Origin: Pirellulales bacterium | GTDB taxonomy: Bacteria; Planctomycetota; Planctomycetia; Pirellulales; Thermoguttaceae | Direction of reading: 5' to 3' | NCBI GenBank assembly: GCA_030642635.1 | Contig: DAOWNK010000052.1 | Location: forward strand, 1 to 14,789 | DNA length: 14,789 nucleotides | Part shown: in pieces, positions 1-6,267 of the stretch | Layout: every line of letters starts with the position of its first letter | Position numbering within the stretch: position 1 is the first letter of the stretch | The notes under the pieces: generated by a model | The model's database searches: none | What the model saw: the letters and a program-made list of their open reading frames with translations, nothing else | What the model was told of the DNA's origin: nothing | Translations under genes and position numbers: made by a program

Positions 1-53
1 CCTCTTCTCTCTTCTCTCTTCTCTCTTCTCTCTTCTCTCTTCTCTCTTCTCTC
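1..53. repeat. Heptanucleotide tandem repeat (CTCTTCT)7
   Basis: Seven perfect head-to-tail copies of CTCTTCT occupy positions 2-50 and a partial eighth copy follows. On the minus strand, the direction of the neighbouring genes, this is a purine tract of the AGAAGAG type that begins at the stop codon of the coiled-coil gene and runs to the window edge. The unit is 7 bp, so a change of one copy would shift a reading frame if the tract were translated. Here it lies after a stop codon. Its purine content could also serve as a ribosome-binding region for a gene beyond the edge, which cannot be seen. Confidence 0.95.
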
Positions 54-324
54 AGCGCTGCTGCGACTCAGTGACGACGACCTTCAGGTTGCCGCTGCGC
101 AACAGCGCGAGTTGCTCCTTGAGCAATGCGTTCTGTTCCTTGAGCAACTCCTTGATTTCGGCAAGGTGGTTGATCATTTGTATCCGCTGTTCGACCGCAT
201 TGGCGAACGGCGGCTGCCCGCCGGTGCGGCGTTGCGCGACGGCGGGCGTCTGATAAAAGTTTAGCACGCAACAACACAGGACTACGGCGGCCATCAGCAC
301 CGCGAAGCCGGTTTTTCTGGTCAT
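52..324 (-). CDS. Small exported or membrane-anchored coiled-coil protein, unknown function
   Basis: This 90-residue protein was not matched to a named family. Residues 1-30 look like a signal peptide or single membrane anchor: a basic start (MTRK), then a hydrophobic run rich in V, L, C and A, then a possible signal peptidase site near AVA at about residues 28-30. Residues about 44-78 form a strongly heptad-like amphipathic helix with repeated KEQ/LL units, so oligomerisation is likely. The start is supported by an AAGGAG ribosome-binding site 7 nt upstream. The gene begins 22 nt after the GspK/PilX-like gene and is probably the last cistron of that operon. An accessory role in the pseudopilin assembly is inference from position only. 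Confidence 0.75.
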   Translation of the reverse strand: MTRKTGFAVLMAAVVLCCCVLNFYQTPAVAQRRTGGQPPFANAVEQRIQMINHLAEIKELLKEQNALLKEQLALLRSGNLKVVVTESQQR

Positions 325-346
325 GGCGAATACTCCTTGCGAGGGG

Positions 347-1855
347 TTATGGGTTTTCCGTCCATCTTAAAAGGGTCCAACGCAGCCCGTCGTCGTCGCC
401 ATGCGGCACGTAAATCGGGCTGTTTGCATTGGGCCAATGGTATCGTACATCGTCCGGATCCGGCTTGACGGTCAATTGCGGCGCAGGGTCCAAGCCTTCT
501 TCCGCCTGCAACCATACCGGAAAGTATGGTATGGCGTCTTCTTCATCCTCCTGGTCGTCAAAGTCGTCATATTGATCTTCCCACCAGCCCGAGTTCTGAT
601 ACCAATCATTGCGGCCTCGGATTTTTATGTCCTTGGCGATTACCAGACCACTAATGTCCAGCGAGATGTCGTCTTGATTATCCCACCCAACCTCGAAATC
701 ATCATTGGCCGTGAGCAGCCCTGTCACAGTTGATTCTGAATTGCACCAGAAGGACACGTCGTCGGCGCTGAGCACCGTAGGCAGCCGGACCGGCTTGTCC
801 GTGCCTTCCAGTGCCGGAAGATTGTGGGGCAGAAGCTCGATATTCACACCACAGAATTCTATATCGGAACCATGGCCTCCACGGCTGATCAGCATACCGC
901 GGATAGTTACATTGTTGTACAGTTGTATTTTGCCGGAACGGTAGAATATCCCCAACGGGTTAGTAGTGGGATCAGGCTCCAGGGTCACGTTGTCTTGAAC
1001 CCCGCCGATCGTTTGCACCGAGTACGTTTTGCCGCCCGGATAGAGCCGGTAGGTCAACATCTCTCCCGGGTGCGACCAATCGTCGGCGTCGTCCCTGGGG
1101 AGGTCGTTGGTCGCCACGGCCATCGACGTATTATACAGCGATATCAACCCACCGGGTTGCTTATCGTAAGGCAGATCGATCGGCCCGTCGAACGGCCGCC
1201 AATCGGTAAATCCGTTCAATCGCATCGAGTTCAGATCGGCCAGGTAGCGGTTTCGTGCAGAATTGGACCATGGATACGACTTGGCCAACTCCAGGTCATC
1301 TTGGATTCGCACCGGTCCCTCAATGCGGAACGGCACGTTGATCTGAAACTGGCCGTCTTTCCATTGATAGAAGGTGTAGCTGATCATCTCGTCCCATTCG
1401 TCCGGTTCATCGGCCAGCGCACGTGGGATCAGTTGAACCACCGCTTGAATCTGGTGCGTGGCCACGCACTGCGGGTTGTCCGGGTCGACGGCCATGCCGG
1501 TCGAGAGCAACGTAACACGATACGGCCAGTCCTCATAATCGGGATCATCGGATGCGAGCAAAGCGTCGCCGGTGGTATACGTCACCTGAAAACTCTCGTA
1601 GTCGCCCAACGAACCGGTCAGCGTGGTATCGACCCCGTTCCAGTCGTCGCCTTGGTGCATTTTCTTGATCGCCATCATCAAGCCGGTCGCGGCGGCCTGT
1701 CGGGCGGAGGAACTGCGGCCGGAGTTCTGCTGGATTTGCCTCGCCGTATATTGGCTCCGCACAACCGCATACGAAAGCCCCAGTACCACCGAGATCAACA
1801 GCAGCACCATCAACACCGCCACGCCACGCCGTGGGTTGGTTTGGGAATTATTCAT
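347..1855 (-). CDS. GspK/PilX-like minor pseudopilin, large, with acidic C-terminal region
   Basis: The 502-residue product starts with a short basic leader and a type IV prepilin-like segment (RRG then VAVLMVLLLISVVLG). The hydrophobic helix follows a glycine where prepilin peptidase would cut. The usual glutamate at mature position 5 is absent, as is typical of GspK, the tip pseudopilin. The rest is a large exported domain. Around residues 300-410 it reads like repeated beta strands (short I/V/L-G-N strands such as IQLYNNVTIRGMLISRG), and a very acidic D/E/W/Y-rich stretch lies near residues 415-445. The start overlaps the stop of the preceding gene in an ATGA, which implies translational coupling. 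It is the third of three pseudopilin-like genes. GspK is inferred from order, size and the missing Glu5; a PilX-type or planctomycete-specific protein is the alternative. Confidence 0.72.
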   Translation of the reverse strand: MNNSQTNPRRGVAVLMVLLLISVVLGLSYAVVRSQYTARQIQQNSGRSSSARQAAATGLMMAIKKMHQGDDWNGVDTTLTGSLGDYESFQVTYTTGDALLASDDPDYEDWPYRVTLLSTGMAVDPDNPQCVATHQIQAVVQLIPRALADEPDEWDEMISYTFYQWKDGQFQINVPFRIEGPVRIQDDLELAKSYPWSNSARNRYLADLNSMRLNGFTDWRPFDGPIDLPYDKQPGGLISLYNTSMAVATNDLPRDDADDWSHPGEMLTYRLYPGGKTYSVQTIGGVQDNVTLEPDPTTNPLGIFYRSGKIQLYNNVTIRGMLISRGGHGSDIEFCGVNIELLPHNLPALEGTDKPVRLPTVLSADDVSFWCNSESTVTGLLTANDDFEVGWDNQDDISLDISGLVIAKDIKIRGRNDWYQNSGWWEDQYDDFDDQEDEEDAIPYFPVWLQAEEGLDPAPQLTVKPDPDDVRYHWPNANSPIYVPHGDDDGLRWTLLRWTENP

Positions 1856-2685
1856 TGTAAAGCCACCATCATATAATAAATGGCTTCTGATCCGAAAAAC
1901 ACAATCGGCTTGTACACAGACTCTTCATTGCCTGCCATGGCCGGTTTTGGGACCAATTGCAGCTCGGCGCCGACCCACACCTGCCGCAGCCCGATTTGCG
2001 ATGCGTATAGCCCCTGCGCCCAGGACATGGCGTTCCAGTTGAGCGTGCCGGCGTTGTAATCGTCCCATTCAGCCAGGGAAGGACGCATGCGAATCTGAAA
2101 TCGCACCGCTCCGCGCAACTTGGTATTATCTGCCGGGTCTGTCACCGAGCAGCTACGCAAGAGTTTTGTCAGCGTGATCGACACGCCGGCGCCGGACTGA
2201 CGGATCGTCTCGATTTCCGATCGCCATTGGGACTGTTCATCAACCTTCGGCACCGTGCGCGTGTCCGACGGAATCGTCAATTCGATCAACCGGTTCGGGA
2301 ATTGATAGTCAGTGCAATAGATCACCAATTCGTTGAACTGCGGCAGGCCGTTCGGGTCGGCCGGATCGCCGTCCGGGCGCCAAACGACCAGTACATCCGG
2401 GAACCGCCATGGGCCGATCGATTCCGATATGACGATTGCGCCGGGAAACTTTTCGTCGGCGGTCGCCTCGCGGACCGTTCGTCCGATCCTCTCCAGCGCT
2501 ACCCGTGCGTGCTGGGTCGCCGTGCCGTGGCCCTCGGTGTACTCGTAGCTTTGTTGAATCCCATTGGCCATGACACCCAAGGCGCCGACGATCATTACCA
2601 TGATGGTCATCGCGATCATCAACTCCAGCAGCGTCAGCCCCCGCTGCCGCTTGCGGCTTCGCAAATGATTACATCGCAGGAACAT
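1852..2685 (-). CDS. GspJ/PilW-like prepilin-type protein
   Basis: The predicted protein has 277 residues and a canonical prepilin N-terminus: a basic leader (LRSRKRQRG), cleavage after glycine, then LTLLELMIAMTIMVMIVGALGVM with glutamate at mature position 5. The globular part follows the GspJ/PilW pattern, with an amphipathic helix (VALERIGRTVREA) and then beta-rich sequence that includes VVWRPDGDPADPNGLPQFNELVIY. I chose the ATG at 2685, not the one at 2748, because it leaves a short leader before the prepilin motif and overlaps the upstream gene by only 17 nt. The longer form would place over 20 extra residues before the leader. The stop is shared in an ATGA with the next gene. The likely role is a minor pseudopilin of a type II secretion-like or type IV pilus-like fibre at the inner membrane. 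Confidence 0.78.
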   Translation of the reverse strand: MFLRCNHLRSRKRQRGLTLLELMIAMTIMVMIVGALGVMANGIQQSYEYTEGHGTATQHARVALERIGRTVREATADEKFPGAIVISESIGPWRFPDVLVVWRPDGDPADPNGLPQFNELVIYCTDYQFPNRLIELTIPSDTRTVPKVDEQSQWRSEIETIRQSGAGVSITLTKLLRSCSVTDPADNTKLRGAVRFQIRMRPSLAEWDDYNAGTLNWNAMSWAQGLYASQIGLRQVWVGAELQLVPKPAMAGNEESVYKPIVFFGSEAIYYMMVALQ

Positions 2686-3265
2686 AAACAACCACTCGTC
2701 GTAAATTGGCCAACTCGCGGCTCCCGCCGTTCGGGTCGTCCTTGACAATGCGGACCTGGACCACGCGGTAGTCGCTGGTCTGTCCGCCGGTCAGCCGTGT
2801 GGTAAGGTCCGACTCATCGACGTAATACACGTCGACCTCTTCTGTCCAATCGTCGAAGAAACCTTCCGGCGCCTGGAAATTGGCATGACGCACGCCGCCG
2901 TCGGCGGCGCCCAGTGCAATCCCGTACTGATCGGCCGGCGGTTGAACCCTCAGGGCGTTGTAATCGTCGATGTCGTCGAAGTCGTCACGGCTGGTTTCAC
3001 CGGCTTCGGGTCCGAGTGTGCTTTGGTACGGATCGCCGCCGGGTTCCATGTATCGACAGCCGACCACTTCGTCCATCAACTGCCGCGCCATGCCGTCGGC
3101 GATCGTCCGCTCCATCGCCTCGGAGGTTGTTTGAAGCGAACTGGTTATCCCCAGCAGCAGCACGCTGCCGGCAATCGCCGCAATCGAGATCGAGACCGTC
3201 GCCTCGATCAACGTAAACGCGGCCGGCATGTTGTGGCGGTAATCACGTAGGTTATGCTTCAGCAT
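2669..3265 (-). CDS. GspI/PilV-like prepilin-type protein
   Basis: A 198-residue protein with a prepilin signature: leader MLKHNLRDYRHNMPAA, then FTLIEATVSISIAAIAGSVL with glutamate at mature position 5. The residue before the cut would be alanine, not the usual glycine, a variant some prepilin peptidases accept. The sequence that follows (TSEAMERTIADGMARQLMDEVVG) resembles the GspI/PilV helix region. The start at 3265 was preferred over the in-frame ATG at 3436. The longer form would add 57 residues read through a palindromic repeat and would place the prepilin helix far from the N-terminus. The ribosome-binding site is weak. The gene is first of the pseudopilin cluster and lies about 190 nt downstream of a good promoter. 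It overlaps the next gene by 17 nt. Confidence 0.78.
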   Translation of the reverse strand: MLKHNLRDYRHNMPAAFTLIEATVSISIAAIAGSVLLLGITSSLQTTSEAMERTIADGMARQLMDEVVGCRYMEPGGDPYQSTLGPEAGETSRDDFDDIDDYNALRVQPPADQYGIALGAADGGVRHANFQAPEGFFDDWTEEVDVYYVDESDLTTRLTGGQTSDYRVVQVRIVKDDPNGGSRELANLRRVVVYVPAM

Positions 3266-3279
3266 ATCGTTACTCGTGG

Positions 3280-3368
3280 CTTTGTCGGTAGCCGGCGAGC
3301 CGCGGGGTTCATCCCGCGCCAGTGCAGCGCCGGGATAAACCCGGCGGCTCGCTCTTACCGCTAACAAA
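3280..3368. repeat. Palindromic intergenic repeat A (in leader of pseudopilin operon)
   Basis: This is a nested inverted repeat. Nine-base arms GCGAGCCGC (3295-3303) and GCGGCTCGC (3344-3352) enclose second arms (3304-3316 with 3331-3343, two mismatches) and a further GCGC pair, leaving a loop of about 7 nt. An outer CGGTA/TACCG pair (3286-3290, 3356-3360) and matching CTTTGT/ACAAAG-type edges extend it. It carries no coding sequence and resembles a dispersed REP- or MITE-like element. It lies between a likely promoter and the first pseudopilin start, so it would be transcribed as a strong stem-loop in the mRNA leader. Confidence 0.85.
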
Positions 3369-3453
3369 GGCACGGCGGGGTCCCCTCCAGCTCCCAGCTT
3401 TCCCCGCCGCACCTCTAACCAGCGTCCCCTCCCCAAGGTGCTGGTGCAATGGA

Positions 3454-3482
3454 ACTATAAGTTTGGGCGCCGTGCGAGTCAA
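3454..3482 (-). promoter_or_regulatory. Likely sigma70-type promoter for the pseudopilin operon
   Basis: Read on the minus strand there is TTGACT (3482-3477), a 17-bp spacer, and TATAGT (3459-3454), each one or two bases from the bacterial consensus with optimal spacing. An AT-rich stretch lies just upstream. Transcription would begin near 3447, giving a leader of about 180 nt that contains repeat A before the first pseudopilin start at 3265. The promoter begins about 20 nt after the nadC stop, so the pseudopilin genes probably have their own transcription start and are not only read through from nadC. Confidence 0.6.
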
Positions 3483-3500
3483 ATTTGTTGACAATTTGCA

Positions 3501-4418
3501 TCATGTGATGTCTAACGCCACATCCAGGCAGACGGCCGAATGTGTCAGCGCCCCGACGCTGATCCGATCGACGCCGCTTCGGGCGATCTGCCCGACCGCG
3601 TCGAGGTTTATCCCGCCGGAGGACTCCAGCTCGATCGCCGGATCAACTGCGTCGCGTCTGGCGACCGCCTTGCGAAGGGTGGCCGTGTCCATGTTGTCCA
3701 ACAACACGATATTCGGCCCGGCCGGCAGCACCTCGTCGAGTTGCTCGAGCGTGTCGACCTCGACCTCGATTATCAGGTTCTCGGTGAAATGTTCGTGTGT
3801 GAAGCGTCGGACACGTGCGATGGCCTCGGCCGGCGTGTATTGCAACCGGTCGTCTGCGGTCTTCATACTGACGGCAAGGTGGTTGTCTTTTATCAGCACG
3901 GCGTCGAACAACCCGGTGCGATGGTTCCGACCTCCGCCGCATCGGACGGCGTACTTTTCCAGCCGCCGCCAGCCGGGTGTGGTCTTTCGGGTGTCGTAGA
4001 TTCGTGCCCCGGCGCCGCTGGCCGCCTCGACGAATCGGCCGGTCAGGGTGGCGATGCCCGAGAGCCGACCAAGCAGGTTCAGCACGATCCGTTCGGCCGT
4101 CAGGATACCTCGTGCAGGCCCTGCGATCCACCCGATCTGCTCGCCGGCGGCAACCGTCCGTCCGTCCTCGGTCGTCGGCGACCATTGCAATCGCGGCTCG
4201 ATCGCACTGAGCGTCGAATCCACCCCCGGCAGCCCGGCGACCACACCCGACTGCCTTGCAACCACAACGGCCGTACCCTGTGCGTCCTCCGGCACCAGTG
4301 CGGCGGTGGTCAGATCGCCGAGGTCCGAGAGGTCTTCACGGATCGCCGACCGCAGGATTTGCTCCCACTCGGTCTGGAGTTGGGCGTCCCATGCAATTTG
4401 TTGAAAGTCTTTGTTCAA
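3501..4418 (-). CDS. nadC: Nicotinate-nucleotide diphosphorylase (carboxylating), quinolinate phosphoribosyltransferase
   Basis: NadC converts quinolinate and PRPP to nicotinate mononucleotide, CO2 and PPi in de novo NAD synthesis, in the cytosol. The 305-residue protein has the expected blocks: DLTTAALV near 35-42, a GVVAGL strand at 58-63, TRKTTPG at 143-149, GGGRNHR at 161-167, IKDNH at 176-180, EVEVDT at 218-223, LLDNM at 239-243, ESSGGI at 265-270 and SVGALTHS at 287-294. These include the basic and acidic residues that bind quinolinate and PRPP. I chose a TTG start at 4418 because GGAG lies 7 nt upstream and the length then matches the family. The next in-frame ATG would be at 4673 and would read through a palindromic repeat. 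No other NAD genes are adjacent. Confidence 0.95.
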   Translation of the reverse strand: MNKDFQQIAWDAQLQTEWEQILRSAIREDLSDLGDLTTAALVPEDAQGTAVVVARQSGVVAGLPGVDSTLSAIEPRLQWSPTTEDGRTVAAGEQIGWIAGPARGILTAERIVLNLLGRLSGIATLTGRFVEAASGAGARIYDTRKTTPGWRRLEKYAVRCGGGRNHRTGLFDAVLIKDNHLAVSMKTADDRLQYTPAEAIARVRRFTHEHFTENLIIEVEVDTLEQLDEVLPAGPNIVLLDNMDTATLRKAVARRDAVDPAIELESSGGINLDAVGQIARSGVDRISVGALTHSAVCLDVALDIT

Positions 4419-4425
4419 TGGAAAT

Positions 4426-4429
4426 CTCC
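4426..4429 (-). promoter_or_regulatory. Shine-Dalgarno site that decides the nadC TTG start
   Basis: GGAG on the minus strand lies 7 nt before the TTG at 4418. It directly abuts the inner edge of palindromic repeat B (4430). If the mRNA starts upstream of the repeat, the ribosome-binding site would sit at the foot of a stable stem-loop. Confidence 0.7.
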
Positions 4430-4487
4430 GTAGGGTGCGTGTAACGCACCACAATATGTCGATGTTGGTGCGTTTCACGCACCCTAC
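4430..4487. repeat. Palindromic intergenic repeat B (GTAGGGTGCGT type)
   Basis: Two 22-bp arms (4430-4451 and 4466-4487) are inverted copies with one mismatch, separated by a 14-nt loop. Each arm contains GTAGGGTGCGT and an internal ACGCACC, so each is itself partly palindromic. Sequences of this GTAGGGTGCGT style are known to me as dispersed hairpin repeats in unrelated bacterial genomes; that is recollection, not a search. The element fills the space just upstream of nadC. Confidence 0.85.
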
Positions 4488-4496
4488 ACAAAATGT

Positions 4497-4524
4497 ATGA
4501 TAACACGACAGATTGGTTCGTAAA
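4497..4524 (-). promoter_or_regulatory. Possible nadC promoter
   Basis: On the minus strand TTTACG (4524-4519) and TATCAT (4502-4497) are separated by 16 bp. Both hexamers deviate from consensus. The position would place the transcription start just before repeat B, so the hairpin would form in the nadC leader. It is a weak call based on pattern only. Confidence 0.3.
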
Positions 4525-4697
4525 GTCTTGCAATATGGGTAACGATTTTGTCGTCTGGCGCGATTGGGCGATCCGGCGAAAGCATGGTGAATCGCAGCCA
4601 AGATAATGGACGAATCAAAGAGACAGCGGGAGTTGCGGCTCCGTGTGGGGTCGGCTACCCGACTTGCACTCACATATATTCTGAAAGAAAGCCCTCA

Positions 4698-5135
4698 ATG
4701 AACTCTTTTGAACAACGGCAGCCGTTGATCCTGTTGGTGGACGATGAGCAGGAAGTACTGGACGAAGTATCGGCGGTTCTGATCGACGCCGGTTTTGAAT
4801 GTCGATGTTGCACCACCGCCGATGAGGCCATCGCTGAGGCCAAGGTGAACTCCTTCGATTTGATTATCTCCGACATCAACCTCCACGGCCGCAGCGGCTT
4901 GGAGATGTGCGAGCAGATAAAGCAGAACGAAGATCTGGAAGACGTGCCGGTGATGTTTCTCTCCGGCGCTCAAATTCTCGACATCATCCGGCGCAGTCAT
5001 GCAGTCGGCGGCACTTATTATCTCCGCAAACCGTTCGATCCCGAGGTGCTCGTCGAGTTGATCGACAAGGCGCTCTGGATGCCGCACCTGGTTTCCGCCC
5101 ACGCCGACCGCCGGCAAACTGTCGGCAGCGCGTGA
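4698..5135 (+). CDS. Single-domain response regulator (receiver domain only)
   Basis: The 145-residue protein is a CheY-like receiver with no output domain. Conserved residues are the acidic pair D15/D16 after LILLV, the phospho-acceptor D59 in LIISDINLHG, S89 in VMFLSG at the switch threonine position, and K111 in YYLRKPF. The C-terminal 20 residues beyond the last helix are not a recognisable DNA-binding or enzymatic module. The ATG at 4698 was chosen because the receiver fold begins about ten residues later; the in-frame ATG at 4548 would add 50 residues of unrelated sequence. No histidine kinase is nearby, so the phosphodonor is unknown. The next gene starts 13 nt downstream, which suggests co-transcription. 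Confidence 0.9.
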   Translation: MNSFEQRQPLILLVDDEQEVLDEVSAVLIDAGFECRCCTTADEAIAEAKVNSFDLIISDINLHGRSGLEMCEQIKQNEDLEDVPVMFLSGAQILDIIRRSHAVGGTYYLRKPFDPEVLVELIDKALWMPHLVSAHADRRQTVGSA

Positions 5136-5148
5136 ATAAGGGAATATT

Positions 5149-6267
5149 GTGACACCACGAGAACGTATTCATGCCTCGCTGGAGCATACACAGGGCGATT
5201 TTACTCCATGCGATTACTTCGCTACACCTGAAATCCATTATGCACTGACACAACATTTTGGTATTACCGCCGAAAGTGACGACGGCGTGTCGATGGGTGG
5301 AGGTTTCAGCCCGATAGGCGACAATACCGTCCCGGAGCGACTTGGGACCGACATACGCTACATCAAGCTGCCATACGTCGGTCCGCCGCTACAGAAATTC
5401 GACGACGGTTCGACGGTGAATATTTGGGGAATCCGTCGCCGGCCCATGCCGAACGAATACGGCGAGTACGCCGAGCCGGTCGGTGCTCCGTACGCAGAGT
5501 GGGAAACAATCGAAGAGGCCGAAAATTTCAACTGGCCCGACCCGGATTGGTTCGACTACTCGGCGGCGCCGGCTTTGTGCAAGAAATATCCGGATATGGC
5601 GATTGCCGTCGGGGAGTTCAACGTTCAGGACTTCATAAACGGTGTGGCGAACGGCCGCGGCGTGGAGCGCGTGCTGCTGGACATCGCCATGGGGGATCCG
5701 GTTTACCTCTACCTTGTCGAGAAACGTCATAAATTCTACACGAGCTACATCGAGAGGACTCTGGAGGCCGCCGGCGGGCGAATCGACCTGGTGCTTTGCG
5801 GTGACGACTTCGGCAGTCAGCGTGGGCTGCTGATCTCGCCGGCCAGTTTCGATAAGCTGTTCGCACCGAAAAAAAAAGAATTTTTCGACATGGTGCATTC
5901 GTACGGCGCCAAGGTAACGCACCATTGTTGCGGATCGAGTCGGGCGTTGATCCCGCGATTCATCGAATGCGGCATGGACTCGCTGCAGACGATCCAGCCG
6001 CAAGCGGCCGGCATGAACCCATACGAACTGAAAGCCGAGTTCGGTGGAAAAATCACGCTGCACGGGGCGGTCGACGTGCAAGGTTGGCTGCAAAGTGTTA
6101 CGCCTGAAGAAGTGGAAAAGGAAGTGAATCGCTTGATGGACGTGGTCGGCGCCGGCGGCGGATACATCATCGCACCAAGCCACCAAATTCAGCCTGATAC
6201 ACCGCTGGAAAACGTGCTGGCGTTCTATCGAACAGTAGCCGGGCGAAGAGGTCGTAAACTCGACTAA
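5149..6267 (+). CDS. URO-D/MtaA-family protein, probably a methyltransferase-like enzyme and not heme HemE
   Basis: A 372-residue member of the uroporphyrinogen decarboxylase superfamily, which includes HemE and corrinoid/coenzyme M methyltransferases such as MtaA. Visible blocks are GDDFG at 218-222 followed by QRGLLISP, HHCCGS at 258-263, the ECGMDSLQTIQPQAAGMNP segment, LHGAVDVQGWL, and a C-terminal GGGYIIAPSHQIQPDTPLENV. The HemE N-terminal arginine motif (MRQAGRY-type) is absent. The His/Cys cluster instead recalls the zinc site of the methyltransferase branch. Start is GTG at 5149, with AAGGGA about 6 nt upstream. The gene lies 13 nt after the response regulator, and its TAA overlaps the queG stop on the other strand. 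Substrate is unknown; a role in methyl transfer or demethylation is inference. Confidence 0.85.
   Translation: MTPRERIHASLEHTQGDFTPCDYFATPEIHYALTQHFGITAESDDGVSMGGGFSPIGDNTVPERLGTDIRYIKLPYVGPPLQKFDDGSTVNIWGIRRRPMPNEYGEYAEPVGAPYAEWETIEEAENFNWPDPDWFDYSAAPALCKKYPDMAIAVGEFNVQDFINGVANGRGVERVLLDIAMGDPVYLYLVEKRHKFYTSYIERTLEAAGGRIDLVLCGDDFGSQRGLLISPASFDKLFAPKKKEFFDMVHSYGAKVTHHCCGSSRALIPRFIECGMDSLQTIQPQAAGMNPYELKAEFGGKITLHGAVDVQGWLQSVTPEEVEKEVNRLMDVVGAGGGYIIAPSHQIQPDTPLENVLAFYRTVAGRRGRKLD

Noticed and set aside
1..53. CRISPR array
   Set aside because: The units are contiguous 7-mers with no spacers, which is a simple tandem repeat.
824..1876. 350-codon open frame on the plus strand
   Set aside because: It is antisense to the GspK/PilX-like gene, has no recognisable motif, and the minus-strand product carries the prepilin helix and operon overlaps.
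4419..4673. Longer N-terminus of nadC from the ATG at 4673
   Set aside because: The added 85 residues translate a palindromic repeat and promoter-like DNA and match no NadC feature; TTG at 4418 has a good ribosome-binding site.
5149..6267. hemE, uroporphyrinogen decarboxylase of heme synthesis
   Set aside because: The N-terminal arginine-rich HemE motif is missing and a His/Cys cluster typical of the methyltransferase branch is present.
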